A stretch of DNA of 63,257 bases from JBCBEX01 sp038528235 (GTDB lineage: Bacteria; Bacteroidota; Rhodothermia; Rhodothermales; Rubricoccaceae). The notes beneath the pieces are model-generated. The model saw only the letters and a program-made list of their open reading frames with translations, was not told where the DNA came from and searched no databases. The translations under genes were made by a program, and so were the position numbers. This document shows positions 1 to 8,859 of the stretch, in pieces (position 1 is the stretch's first letter; every line of letters begins with the position of its first letter). The stretch lies in assembly GCA_038528235.1 (NCBI GenBank), contig JBCBEX010000013.1, forward strand, positions 1-63,257, read 5' to 3'.

Positions 1-113
1 CCTGCCGAGTTCAGCCAGCTCAAGCGGGTAGATCCTACAGGGGCGTAGCGCACTGCGGCGCGCGTCCGTAGTTTCGCGGGTCCACCGTCCCTCGTTTCGC
101 GACCGCGCTCCGC

Positions 114-722
114 ATGGCCCGCCCGTCCGACACCGCTCCGTCCGCGTCCAGCGAGCAGGACCGCACGCTCGTGGAACAGGCGCTCGGCGGCAACCAGCGC
201 GCCTACGAGCAGCTCGTCGACAAGTACCAGGGCGCGCTGCGGCGGCACGTTGGACGCATGGTGCGCAACCAGCGCGAAGTCGAGGACCTCGTTCAGGAGG
301 CGTTCATCAAGGCGTTCTCGTCGCTGGAGTCCTACCTCCCGACCTACGCCTTCTCGACGTGGCTCTACAAGATTGCCACCAACCACACGATCGACTACCT
401 CCGCAAGAAGAAGCTGCCGACGTTTTCGATCGACAAGCCGCTGCAGGCGAAGGACGGCGAGATCCACTACGAGCTCCCGGACCAGACCTACCGGCCAGAC
501 CAGCACGTGGTGCAGGATCAGCGCCGCGAACTGATCGAAGCGGCCATCGCGCAACTGCCGGAGAAATACCACCGCGTGATCGTGATGCGGCACCAGCAGG
601 AGCTGAGCTACGAGGAGATCGCGGCGGCGCTCGACCTGCCGCTTGGGACGGTGAAGGCACACATCTTCCGCGCCCGCGCCCAGCTCTACAAGTTCCTCAA
701 GGACCAGCGGGCCGATTTGTAG
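114..722 (+). CDS. ECF-type RNA polymerase sigma-70 factor
   Basis: 202 aa, the usual length for an extracytoplasmic-function sigma factor of the RpoE/SigW type, which directs core RNA polymerase to a small regulon. Region 2 is visible at about residues 30-95 (VEDLVQEAFIKAF, then FSTWLYKIATNHTIDYLR). Region 4 with its helix-turn-helix is at about residues 140-195 (LPEKYHRVIVMRH, LSYEEIAAALDLPLGTVKAH). No zinc-finger anti-sigma gene is adjacent; the next gene encodes a secreted protein, so the partner may lie elsewhere. The ATG at 114 fits the family N terminus. Confidence 0.95.
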   Translation: MARPSDTAPSASSEQDRTLVEQALGGNQRAYEQLVDKYQGALRRHVGRMVRNQREVEDLVQEAFIKAFSSLESYLPTYAFSTWLYKIATNHTIDYLRKKKLPTFSIDKPLQAKDGEIHYELPDQTYRPDQHVVQDQRRELIEAAIAQLPEKYHRVIVMRHQQELSYEEIAAALDLPLGTVKAHIFRARAQLYKFLKDQRADL

Positions 723-825
723 CCAGGGCTGAGGGTGGACAGCCCGCCCCGTAGCCAACTTGAAGAATGTAGGGAGGCACGGGGGCGTGTAACTCTCACG
801 GACGCCCCCTCGTAGCGCCTGAGCT

Positions 826-1719
826 ATGACCCGCATTCTAGCCTTTCCCGCTTTGTCCCTGCTCCTAGTAGCCTGGGTGCTTCCCGCGCCCGAGGCACAC
901 GCATGGGCGCAGCAGCAATCGTATACCTTCGAGGCCAGCGCAGGCGACGAGCAGACTCTCGAAGCCTCGCTCGACATCGGTCTTGGGAGCGTGCGGCTGC
1001 GGGCCATGGACGACCGCGCCTTCGTCTTCCGCGCCGAGGGTGTGCTCCGCGACGAGGCCCTACGCCCGTCGTTCGAGTACGACGCCGATGGCTCGCACGG
1101 TGAGGTGGTGCTCGATGTGGATTCAGGCGAGGGTGTGTCGCTCGGCGGGCTGCGCGGCGCCGAGGAAAACCGCTGGGCGCTCTTCGTCTCGGACGATGTC
1201 ACGCTAGACCTCGACTTGGCCTTGGGCGTCGGCGAGGCCGACCTCGACCTGACCGGCCTGCGCGTGGAGCGCTTCGAGGTCGCAACCGGCATGGCCCGCA
1301 CACGCGTCCGCTTCGACCGCCCCAACGCAGTGCCCATGAAGATGCTCAGTGTGGAAGCTGGCATGGCGCCCGTTGAGTTGCTCGGGCTGGGCAACGCGCG
1401 CTTCGAGCGTCTCGAGTTCGAGGGCGGGATGGGCTCGTTCCGGCTCGACTTCTCCGGCGATGCCTTCCTCGCCGGGGCCCGCGCCGATATCGAGGTCGGC
1501 ATGGCGAAGCTGCACCTCGTCCTCCCCGACGACAAGCCCGTCGTGCTCGTAGCGCCCGACTCGTGGGTGTCGCGCGTACGCATCCCCAATGGCTACATCA
1601 AGCACGACGAGGGCGTCTGGCACAGCCCGTCCGTGCGCGACCCGTCGGACGCGCTCCGCATCGAAGTGGAGGCCGGCATGGGTAGCATCGAGTGCGTGCT
1701 AGCCTCGGACGCACGGTAG
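826..1719 (+). CDS. Secreted toast-rack/LiaF-like repeat protein, function unknown
   Basis: 297 aa. An N-terminal hydrophobic stretch (residues about 5-25) ending in AHA/AWA reads as a Sec signal peptide. The mature part is a series of short beta-repeats with recurring 'E-x-GMG/GMA' turns (GLGSVRLRA, VATGMARTRV, VEAGMAPVEL, EGGMGSFRL, VEVGMAKL-type, VEAGMGSIEC). This is the stacked-strand pattern of the LiaF/DUF2154 'toast-rack' domain seen in envelope-stress proteins. It follows an ECF sigma gene by 103 bases on the same strand, so an envelope-stress role is plausible but is inferred from position. No catalytic motif is seen. Confidence 0.7.
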   Translation: MTRILAFPALSLLLVAWVLPAPEAHAWAQQQSYTFEASAGDEQTLEASLDIGLGSVRLRAMDDRAFVFRAEGVLRDEALRPSFEYDADGSHGEVVLDVDSGEGVSLGGLRGAEENRWALFVSDDVTLDLDLALGVGEADLDLTGLRVERFEVATGMARTRVRFDRPNAVPMKMLSVEAGMAPVELLGLGNARFERLEFEGGMGSFRLDFSGDAFLAGARADIEVGMAKLHLVLPDDKPVVLVAPDSWVSRVRIPNGYIKHDEGVWHSPSVRDPSDALRIEVEAGMGSIECVLASDAR

Positions 1720-1802
1720 GCGGCACAGGTCACGCCCAGGTCTGGCTTTAACCCCGCTCTAGGTGCCTCGTAGCGAGACACCCGCACGGGTTCACCTGCT
1801 CC

Positions 1803-2054
1803 TTGCAATCGCACCGCAACCGCCCCATGCCTCCGACCAACCGTACCGCTCGAGCGACCCTCCACCCTGCCCAATCGGCGGAGCCGCGTGCCGCCACGCG
1901 CACGAGCACAAACGCCATTGCCGTCGGAACCGGGATCGGGGTGATCGTAGGCGGCGTGCTTGGATACGCACTCGGCGACGTGGCCTTTGGTGCCGGCTCT
2001 GGGCTGCCAGTCGGGGCGCTTGCGGGCTACCTCGGCGGGCTCGTGTGGCGATGA
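1803..2054 (+). CDS. Small glycine-zipper-like membrane protein
   Basis: At most 83 aa from the TTG at 1803, or 75 aa from the ATG at 1827, which I consider the likelier start. The N-terminal third is Ala/Thr/Arg-rich. The rest is a continuous small-residue hydrophobic segment (GTGIGVIVGGVLGYALGD, then GSGLPVGALAGYLGGLVW) with Gly spacing typical of glycine-zipper membrane hairpins. Function unknown. A 7-bp hairpin follows the stop. Confidence 0.55.
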   Translation: MQSHRNRPMPPTNRTARATLHPAQSAEPRAATRTSTNAIAVGTGIGVIVGGVLGYALGDVAFGAGSGLPVGALAGYLGGLVWR

Positions 2055-2055
2055 C

Positions 2056-2071
2056 GCCCGAATCTTCGGGC
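2056..2071 (+). terminator. Short hairpin after the small membrane protein
   Basis: GCCCGAA at 2056-2062 pairs perfectly with TTCGGGC at 2065-2071, leaving a 2-base loop, two bases after the stop codon. No T-tract follows, so termination is only a possibility. Confidence 0.3.
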
Positions 2072-2121
2072 CGGTGCGAGCGTAGCAGGACGCCCTGTTT
2101 TGTCCTGAGTCCCCTACCGTC

Positions 2122-3516
2122 ATGCGCGCCGTCTTTGCTGCCCTGTTTGCGCTGCTCCTGAGCGTCCCCGTCGTCACCTCGGAGGCGACGGCACAGGACG
2201 CCGATCTGGCCTCGCTCGCCTTTGCCGAACCGCTCGGCGACGGGCCGGTCTACGAGGTGCCCGTTGAGGGCATGATCGACAACGCGCTCGCGCGCTACCT
2301 CGACCGCGCGCTCACCGACGCCGAGGAAAACGACGCGGCGCTCGTCGTGATGCACATCGACACGTTCGGCGGGCTGGTCGACGCCGCCGACGAGATCCGC
2401 AAGCGGCTCCTCGACACGCCTATTCCGACCGTCGCCTTCATCGACCGCAACGCGGCCAGCGCGGGCGCGCTGATCTCGTTCGCCGCCGACAAGATCGTGA
2501 TGGCCCCGGGCTCGTCCATCGGGGCGGCCACGGCTGTGGACGGCGCGGGCGAGAAGGCCCCCGAGAAGATCCAGAGCTACATGCGCGGGCTGATGCGCTC
2601 CACGGCCGAGGCCAACGGGCGCGACCCCGACCTCGCCGAGGCGATGGTGGACGAACGCATCGTGGTGGAGGGCGTCGTGGCCGAGGGCGAGCTGCTCACG
2701 CTCTCGACGAGCGAAGCCGTCAGCCTGGGCCTCGCCGACGCGGAGGCCCCGACGCTGGACGCGCTCCTGAAGCTCCTCGCCGTGGACGACCAGGCGTTGG
2801 TGGAGCACCGCGCGAGCCGTCCGGAGCAGATTCTGCGTTTCCTCGGCTCGCCCGTGGTCGCGTCGATCCTGATGCTCATGATGATGGGCGGGCTCTACTT
2901 CGAATTGCAGACGCCGGGCGTGGGCTTCGCGGGCGCGATGGCCTTCATCGGCGCGTCGATGTTCTTCGCCCCACACTACCTGCTCGGCCTCGTCGAGAGC
3001 TGGGAGATCGTGCTCTTCTCGGTCGGGGTGCTGCTGTTGTTCGCCGAGATATTCGTCGTGCCCGGCTTCGGCGTGGCGGGCATCCTCGGCATCGTGTGCA
3101 CCGTCGGCGCGCTCTTCGCGGCGCTCGTCCCGAACGTAGGCCTCGACTTCCCCGACGGGCTCGCCATGGCCCGCGCCTCGGCGACGCTCGCGGCCACGCT
3201 GGTGCTGCTGGTCGCGCTCGCGTTCTCACTCGGGCGGATGCTGCCCACCTCGAAACGGTTCGGCGCGCTCGTGCTCAACCCTGAGCTCACTGCTGCCGAG
3301 GGCTACACCTCCGCCGCGAGCGACGACGGGCTGCTCGGCCTGACGGGCCGCACGCTTACCGGGCTCCGACCGGCTGGCGTCGCCGAACTGGGCGGTCAGC
3401 GCGTGCAAGTCGTCTCGCAGGGCACCTTCATCGACGAGGGCGTCGAGGTGGAGGTCGTCAGCGTGCGCGGCGCGCGCGTCGAGGTGAAGCCGGTAGTCCG
3501 CGAGACCCCTGCATAG
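2122..3516 (+). CDS. NfeD-family membrane-bound serine protease (ClpP-class)
   Basis: 464 aa, the long form of NfeD. A signal peptide (residues 1-24) is followed by a ClpP-like protease domain. The presumed nucleophile is Ser113 in NAASAGALIS, preceded by the MHIDTFGG substrate-loop signature. About four membrane spans lie at residues 250-375 (for example ILMLMMMGGLYFELQTPG, VLLLFAEIFVVPGFG). A soluble OB-fold NfeD domain ends the protein (LTGRTLTGLRPAG ... VEVVSVRGARVEV). Such proteins cleave stomatin-like SPFH partners in the membrane. No stomatin gene is adjacent here; the next gene is a GNAT enzyme 5 bases downstream. Confidence 0.93.
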   Translation: MRAVFAALFALLLSVPVVTSEATAQDADLASLAFAEPLGDGPVYEVPVEGMIDNALARYLDRALTDAEENDAALVVMHIDTFGGLVDAADEIRKRLLDTPIPTVAFIDRNAASAGALISFAADKIVMAPGSSIGAATAVDGAGEKAPEKIQSYMRGLMRSTAEANGRDPDLAEAMVDERIVVEGVVAEGELLTLSTSEAVSLGLADAEAPTLDALLKLLAVDDQALVEHRASRPEQILRFLGSPVVASILMLMMMGGLYFELQTPGVGFAGAMAFIGASMFFAPHYLLGLVESWEIVLFSVGVLLLFAEIFVVPGFGVAGILGIVCTVGALFAALVPNVGLDFPDGLAMARASATLAATLVLLVALAFSLGRMLPTSKRFGALVLNPELTAAEGYTSAASDDGLLGLTGRTLTGLRPAGVAELGGQRVQVVSQGTFIDEGVEVEVVSVRGARVEVKPVVRETPA

Positions 3517-3521
3517 GAAGG

Positions 3522-3923
3522 ATGCCGCCGCTTGACCTTGCTTTGTCCGCGGAGCCCACAGCGCAACCCGCCGAGGTGCAGGCGCTCCTCGACCAGACCG
3601 ACTGGGCCGACGGACGTTCCCTCGACGGGGTCGCGCGTCTGCTCGCGGCGGGCCCCTACGTTACGGCGCGCGCTGACGGACAACTCATCGGGTTTGCCCG
3701 GGCGCTCTCCGATGGGCACTACCGGGCGCTGATCGAGGACGTGATCGTCGACGCCGAGTGGCGTGGGCGCGGCGTGGGCGATGCGCTCGTGCAGTTGCTC
3801 CTCGACACGCACCTGAGCCACGTGGACCAAGTTCACCTCGGCTGCGAGGAGGCCAACGTGGCGTTCTACGAGCGCTTCGGCTTCGAGCGGGTCACCGGGC
3901 CGCGCATGATCCTGACTCGCTAG
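3522..3923 (+). CDS. GNAT-family N-acetyltransferase
   Basis: 133 aa single-domain GNAT protein, predicted to transfer an acyl group from acyl-CoA to an unknown amine. Motif A, which binds the CoA pyrophosphate, is visible as EWRGRGVGDALVQLLL at about residues 82-97. The C-terminal ANVAFYERFGFER is the typical GNAT motif B. It starts 5 bases after the nfeD stop and is probably co-transcribed with it. It converges with the thioesterase gene with one base between the two stop codons. Confidence 0.88.
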   Translation: MPPLDLALSAEPTAQPAEVQALLDQTDWADGRSLDGVARLLAAGPYVTARADGQLIGFARALSDGHYRALIEDVIVDAEWRGRGVGDALVQLLLDTHLSHVDQVHLGCEEANVAFYERFGFERVTGPRMILTR

Positions 3924-3924
3924 C

Positions 3925-4437
3925 TCACCCGAGCCGCGCCAGCCCGCGCTCGCCAAGCACCGCGAACGTGCCCATTCCCTCGGCGTAGAGCGTGCCGTCT
4001 GGGCCCACGAGACGGACGGTGACCGCCATGCGGCCCTCGTCATCCGGGAGAGACGCTGAAGCCTCCGCCGTGGCGACGACGCCTAGCGGCAGCATCGCGA
4101 GGAACCGGCACGTGATCTCGGCTGCGACTGACGGCTTGCCACGCAGCAGCGCCGCCGTACCCATCGCCTCGTCCAGCACCGCCGCCATCGCGCCGCCGTG
4201 GACGTGACCGGGCGGTCCCTCCGCGCCGGGACCGAACCACACGCGGACGACCGTGTGCCCGTCGCCACGCGCGGGGTCGTGGTAGTAGCGCAGCAGCAGC
4301 CGGTCGGGGTCGTCGTCCAGGAACGAGCGCGTGCCGAACATCTGGTTGAACTGGACGAGCGGGGTCCAGCCCGGCTCCCCGTCGAGGGCCTCAGGGGCGA
4401 GGCCAACCGGCCACGGCGCGGAGTTAACCGTGTTCAT
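3925..4437 (-). CDS. PaaI/YdiI-like hot-dog thioesterase
   Basis: 170 aa from the ATG at 4437; an upstream in-frame extension reads as non-coding linker. The hot-dog signature GPPGHVHGGAMAAVLDEAMG (about residues 75-94) contains the HGG...D/E elements typical of PaaI-type acyl-CoA thioesterases. The following EITCRFLAMLPLG strand matches the family. It probably hydrolyses an acyl-CoA, substrate unknown. It lies 59 bases downstream of the beta-CASP nuclease on the same strand and may be co-transcribed. Confidence 0.85.
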   Translation of the reverse strand: MNTVNSAPWPVGLAPEALDGEPGWTPLVQFNQMFGTRSFLDDDPDRLLLRYYHDPARGDGHTVVRVWFGPGAEGPPGHVHGGAMAAVLDEAMGTAALLRGKPSVAAEITCRFLAMLPLGVVATAEASASLPDDEGRMAVTVRLVGPDGTLYAEGMGTFAVLGERGLARLG

Positions 4438-4496
4438 CGTCTGTGGACAAGCCGGGATGGATGGGGCACCAGGCCCCTGTGGATGGAGGACATCCG

Positions 4497-5999
4497 TCAG
4501 ACCTCGTAGACCTCGCCGTGCGCGGGGATGAGTACGTCCGTCTCGGGGTGGAAGAACCGGATGTTGTCGGCCATCCACTCCTTCGCCTCAGCGTCGCCGT
4601 GGACGAGCAGGACGCGCGCCGGGCGCAGGTCCTCGACCACCTTCAGGAGATCGCGGCGGTGCGCATGGCCGCTGAACCGGTAGCGCTCGACCTCACAGCG
4701 CAGCGGCTGCGGCCCCTCGAACGTGTCGATCACGACCTCGACCTCCTCACCCGTGCGCGTGCGCTCTTCGGCAGCGGCGAGCATCCGGCCGCCTGGTGAG
4801 TCTTCCTTCGAGAAGCCGACGAAGTAGATGCTGTGCTTCTCGTGCCCGGCGACGAGCGTGGCGAGCTTGTTCGAGAGCGTCCGCTCGAAGAGCATCCCGC
4901 TCGACACCACGAAGATGCCAGGCTCGTTGAGCAGCTTCGGGAGGCGGCTGTCGTTGCGCGGGACGCGGCGCTGGTCTACGGCGGCCACCTCGAAGTCCTC
5001 GTCGAGGCGCGGCGAGGTGTGGCGCGTCTGGTCGTAGACGTTGGCGAGCGCCCGCATCGACCCGGCGGTGTAGACCGGGAGGTCGGCGGGGAGCATCTTG
5101 CGGCGCTTGAAGCGGTCGATCATCGCGAGCACCTCCTGCGCGCGCCCGAGGGCGAACACGGGCACGAGCGCTACGCCGCCCCGCTCGACGGTGCGGGCGA
5201 GCGCCTCGCCGAACGCCTTCTCGGTCGCCTTGCGCGAGCGCAGTTCGGCATCGGGATCGGCCCCGAGTGTGGTTTCGAGGACGAGCAGGTCGAGCGGGCC
5301 GCGCGGGAACTCGGCACCGGGCTGGATGACCTGGTTCTGAAGGCTCACGTCACTCGTGTAGAAGATGCGCCGGAGGCCGTCGGGCGTGTCCAGTTCGAGG
5401 AAGACGCCGACCGCGCCGAGGACGTGCCCTGCGTGGTAGAGCCGAGCGGAGATTGCGTGGCCAGGCGGCGTCGCGGCGGCGTTGAGCGAGAAGTCGGTGT
5501 CGAGCGGGTGCGTCTCGTAGAGGTACGACAGCGCCTCGGCCGTCTCGACGTCGAAGACAGGCGCGGCGGTGGAGGAGCCTTCGCGGAGACGGCGCTTCTG
5601 GAGACGGGCCGAAGACGGCAGCAGGATGTCGGCGAGGCGCGCCGTAGGGCCGGAGACGTGGACGCGCGCCTGCGGGAAGCGCTGGACGAGCACCGGCAGC
5701 GCGCCGAGGTGGTCGTGGTGCGCATGCGTCACGATGACCTGCTCTATCGGCCGGCCGTCCAGGAGCTTGAACGCGGGCAGCGCGCGGAAGCCGTCTTCCT
5801 CCGGGTCCATGCCCGCGTCGAGGACGATGCCCGTGTCGGCCAGTTCGAGGTAGTGACACGACGCTCCGATGACCTCGTCATCGCCGAGGTTGAGGTAGCG
5901 CACCCGGAGCGAGGCTGGGATATCAGGCGCCGGGCGGGGCGTGTTTGCGGAAGTCGGTTGCATTCGTCGTCCAACCGGAGGTGCCGGGGGCGGTTTCAT
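4497..5999 (-). CDS. MBL-fold/beta-CASP exoribonuclease-like protein
   Basis: 500 aa from the ATG at 5999, which has an AGAGG nine bases upstream; the ATG at 5963 is an alternative. The metallo-beta-lactamase core shows the zinc motif VTHAHHDHLGALP, a further metal His in LYHAGHVLGAVG and an Asp in FYTSDVS. The beta-CASP insertion follows (FALGRAQEVL, VSSGMLFERTLSN). The C-terminal RNA-metabolising segment has SGHAHRRDLLKVV and LLVHGDAEAKEWM. This is the CPSF73/RNase J-like layout, so a zinc-dependent RNA-processing nuclease in the cytoplasm is expected. The first 40 residues are Pro-rich and poorly conserved. Confidence 0.9.
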   Translation of the reverse strand: MKPPPAPPVGRRMQPTSANTPRPAPDIPASLRVRYLNLGDDEVIGASCHYLELADTGIVLDAGMDPEEDGFRALPAFKLLDGRPIEQVIVTHAHHDHLGALPVLVQRFPQARVHVSGPTARLADILLPSSARLQKRRLREGSSTAAPVFDVETAEALSYLYETHPLDTDFSLNAAATPPGHAISARLYHAGHVLGAVGVFLELDTPDGLRRIFYTSDVSLQNQVIQPGAEFPRGPLDLLVLETTLGADPDAELRSRKATEKAFGEALARTVERGGVALVPVFALGRAQEVLAMIDRFKRRKMLPADLPVYTAGSMRALANVYDQTRHTSPRLDEDFEVAAVDQRRVPRNDSRLPKLLNEPGIFVVSSGMLFERTLSNKLATLVAGHEKHSIYFVGFSKEDSPGGRMLAAAEERTRTGEEVEVVIDTFEGPQPLRCEVERYRFSGHAHRRDLLKVVEDLRPARVLLVHGDAEAKEWMADNIRFFHPETDVLIPAHGEVYEV

Positions 6000-6077
6000 C
6001 GCCGGCCGCCTCTGCACGACATCTGCACGGGTGGGGTTACACGACCACAGCCTAAACCCCTCCGCGAGGCAGGGCGG

Positions 6078-6383
6078 CTACATTCCCTCGCGTGGCGGCT
6101 CGGGCATGGCGTCGGCCTTCTTGTAGATCGCACTCGCACGCGCCTTTTTCTTGGCAGCGCTCCACTTCGCCCTCCAGACGGGGCCGAAGCCATAGCTCGG
6201 CGCCACGATGCGGCGCGGTCGACCTGGAGCGGGACCGCGCTTCTCCCGGTGCTCGCGCATCCAGCGACGGCGCTGCTCGCTGGGGGAACGGACGCTACGG
6301 GGAAGCGCTAGCCAGACCACGGCGCACAGCGCAGCGGCCAGACCCATGCACACCAGCATGGAGACAAGTACTGATACAATCAC
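6078..6383 (-). CDS. Small single-span membrane protein, unknown
   Basis: 101 aa. Residues about 2-28 form one hydrophobic helix (VSVLVSMLVCMGLAAALCAV). The remainder is strongly basic (Arg/Lys-rich, with KWSAAKKKARASAIYKK), consistent with a cytoplasmic tail. No family recognised. It lies between glnN and the beta-CASP gene, same strand. It could be a small membrane factor or a weak prediction; the helix plus basic tail argue for a real gene. Confidence 0.5.
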   Translation of the reverse strand: MIVSVLVSMLVCMGLAAALCAVVWLALPRSVRSPSEQRRRWMREHREKRGPAPGRPRRIVAPSYGFGPVWRAKWSAAKKKARASAIYKKADAMPEPPREGM

Positions 6384-6538
6384 AAGAGCGACCGAGATGT
6401 TTGGTGGTCGTGTCTACGGCAATGCCCTACGGCACCGTGACCCCTGCGGTTACGCCGTGACGCGGTACGGCCCGCCCCAGCCGAAGCCAGAGCGGGCCGC
6501 CTGTATCAGGTGCCGTAGTGCGGCGGTTGAGCGGTGTC

Positions 6539-6554
6539 GCGGTGAGGCCACCGC
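6539..6554 (-). terminator. Hairpin downstream of glnN
   Basis: GCGGTG/CACCGC six-bp stem with a four-base loop, about 35 bases past the glnN stop in the direction of transcription. There is no T-run, so it is a weak terminator candidate. Confidence 0.25.
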
Positions 6555-6587
6555 CCCACAGCAACACGGCCATACCGCCGCCCTCTC

Positions 6588-8738
6588 CTATTTGACAAAC
6601 AGCATCTCGCGGTAGGTGGGCAGGGGCCAGAGATCGTAGGGGACCTCGCCTTCCAACTCGTCGCAGGCCGCGCGGACCTTCGCCATCGCTGGGACTACCT
6701 TTGTGACCATGTAGCGCGACTCGTCCTTCGCCTTGTGCGCACCCGCGATGGCTCGCTTCAGCGCCGCCGCCGCCTTCTGGAGCGTGTTGATGGCGGTGTT
6801 GACGTCCTTCGCGATCGCGGCCATACCGTCGAGCTTGAGGCCGTCACCCGCCTCATCCATCGTCTCGACGAGGTCCTTGAGGTAGCTGATCGCGGCCGGG
6901 AGCACCATCGTCTTGGCGATGTTGAGCGTAGTCGCCGCCTCGATGTTGAGCGTGATGGCGTACTGCTCCGAGAACACCTCGTGGCGCGAGCCGAGTTCGG
7001 CCTCCGAGAGCACGTCGTACTTCTCGAACACGGCGACGTTCTTCTCGGCCATCATCTGGTCGAGGGCGTCGGGCGTGGTGCGGAGGTTGAGCAGACCGCG
7101 CTCTTCTTCGGCTTCCTTGTGCCATGCGTCGGAGTAGCCGTCGCCGTTGAAGATGACCGGCATATGCTCAGCGATGGACTCGGCGATGACGGCCTGGAGC
7201 GCGGCTTCGAGCGCCTTCTTGCTCTTCTTCTTGCCGAGCGCATCCTTGAGCTTCGTCGCGAGGTCCTCGATGGCCTCGGCGACGATGGTGTTGAGGACGG
7301 TCAGCGGGAAGCTGATCGACTGGCTCGACCCGACGGCGCGGAACTCGAACTTGTTGCCGGTGAAGGCAAACGGCGAGGTGCGGTTGCGGTCGCCGGCGTG
7401 GCGCGGCAGCTCCGGCAGGACGGGCGTGCCGAGGCCGAGGAAGCCTGACTGCTTGCTCTCGGTGGCCTTGCCACTCTCCGCGATCTGCTCGTACACGTCG
7501 GTGAGCTGGTCGCCGAGGAAGATCGAGATGATCGCAGGGGGCGCTTCGTTGGCCCCGAGGCGGTGGTCGTTGGCTGCCGTCGCGATCGAGATGCGGAGGA
7601 GGTCCTGGTGCTTGTGCACGGCCTGGATGACGGCGGTACAGAAGAAGAGGAAGATGATGTTGTCGTGCGGCGTGTCGCCCGGCTCCAGGAGGTTGAGGCC
7701 CGTGTCGGTCGCCATCGAGAAGTTGCAGTGCTTGCCGGAGCCGTTGATGCCAGCGAAGGGCTTCTCGTGGAGCAGGCACGCCATGCCCATGCGCTTGGCA
7801 GTGCGCTGGAGCGTCATCATCATGACCTGCTGGTGATCCGCGGCCACGTTGGTGTCCTCGAAGATCGGAGCGATCTCGTACTGGCCCGGAGCCACCTCGT
7901 TGTGGCGCGTCTTGACGGGCACACCCAGACGGTAGAGTTGCTCCTCGACGGCGTTCATGAACGTCATCACGCGCTCCGGGATCGAGCCGAAGTAGTGGTC
8001 GTCGAGTTCCTGGCCGCGCGGCGGCTTCGCGCCGACGAGCGTACGGCCGGCTGTCATCAGGTCGGGGCGCTGCTCGTAGAAGCCCTCGTCGATGAGGAAG
8101 TACTCCTGCTCCGAGCCGCAGGTCGAGTAGACGCGGCCGACCTTATCGCCAAGGATGCCGAGCGCGCGGGTCGCCTGCTTGTTGAGCGCCTCCATCGAGC
8201 GAAGGAGCGGGATCTTGTGGTCGAGCGCCTCGCCGGTCCACGACGTGAAGGCGGTCGGGATGCAGAGCGTGGCGACGCCGTTGTGCTCCACGATGAACGC
8301 GAAGCTGGTCGGGTCGTAGGCGGTGTAGCCGCGCGCTTCAAAGGTGGCGCGGAGGCCACCCGACGGGAACGACGACGCGTCGGGCTCGCCCTGGAAGAGC
8401 TCCTTGCCCGAGAACTCGGCGATGGCGCCGCCGCCCTGGTTGGGCGTCACGAACGAGTCGTGCTTCTCGGCTGTGCGGCCGGTGAGCGGCTGGAACCAGT
8501 GCGTGTAGTGCGTCGCGCCGTGCTCGACGGCCCACTCCTTCATGGCGAGCGCGATCGCGTCGGCGACGGTGGCATCGAGCGCCTCGCCCTTCTCGACGGT
8601 CGCGACGACGCGCTTGTAGACCGACTTGGGCAGGCGGGCCTTCATCTGCTTGAGGCCGAAGGAGCGCTCCCCGAAGATCGAAGGGATGTCGAGGGCAGCT
8701 TTGCCGTTCTTCGAGACGGCGGTGGAGGTGGCGGGCAT
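6588..8738 (-). CDS. glnN: Glutamine synthetase type III
   Basis: 716 aa from the ATG at 8738. The length and motifs are those of the large GSIII class common in Bacteroidota, which makes glutamine from glutamate, ammonia and ATP. The class-specific N-terminal region FGERSFGLKQMKARLPK is visible. The catalytic core shows RHNEVAPGQYEIAP, DHQQVMMMTLQRTAKRMGM and HEKPFAGINGSGKHCNFSM. The downstream nucleotide region has TAANDHRLGANEAPPAI. An Lrp/AsnC regulator lies immediately upstream on the same strand, suggesting local control by amino-acid or nitrogen status. Confidence 0.96.
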   Translation of the reverse strand: MPATSTAVSKNGKAALDIPSIFGERSFGLKQMKARLPKSVYKRVVATVEKGEALDATVADAIALAMKEWAVEHGATHYTHWFQPLTGRTAEKHDSFVTPNQGGGAIAEFSGKELFQGEPDASSFPSGGLRATFEARGYTAYDPTSFAFIVEHNGVATLCIPTAFTSWTGEALDHKIPLLRSMEALNKQATRALGILGDKVGRVYSTCGSEQEYFLIDEGFYEQRPDLMTAGRTLVGAKPPRGQELDDHYFGSIPERVMTFMNAVEEQLYRLGVPVKTRHNEVAPGQYEIAPIFEDTNVAADHQQVMMMTLQRTAKRMGMACLLHEKPFAGINGSGKHCNFSMATDTGLNLLEPGDTPHDNIIFLFFCTAVIQAVHKHQDLLRISIATAANDHRLGANEAPPAIISIFLGDQLTDVYEQIAESGKATESKQSGFLGLGTPVLPELPRHAGDRNRTSPFAFTGNKFEFRAVGSSQSISFPLTVLNTIVAEAIEDLATKLKDALGKKKSKKALEAALQAVIAESIAEHMPVIFNGDGYSDAWHKEAEEERGLLNLRTTPDALDQMMAEKNVAVFEKYDVLSEAELGSRHEVFSEQYAITLNIEAATTLNIAKTMVLPAAISYLKDLVETMDEAGDGLKLDGMAAIAKDVNTAINTLQKAAAALKRAIAGAHKAKDESRYMVTKVVPAMAKVRAACDELEGEVPYDLWPLPTYREMLFVK

Positions 8739-8859
8739 GGCTGGAGGTATGAACGTGGTCAGGTATGAAGGCGTGGACGTGGAGATCACGTAGAGGTCGT
8801 CAGCGAAGCGGAGGCAGGGCGTGCACGTTCACACATGCATACGTCCACACCTCCACACG

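Noticed and set aside
2122..3516. nfeD as part of a stomatin (SPFH) operon
   Set aside because: No SPFH-domain gene is adjacent; neighbours are a small membrane protein and a GNAT enzyme.
4833..6311. Long plus-strand frame opposite the beta-CASP gene
   Set aside because: Antisense shadow of a gene with full catalytic motifs; composition is Arg/Glu/Val-rich without domains. The same applies to 7563-8768 opposite glnN and 53187-54923 opposite the TonB receptor.
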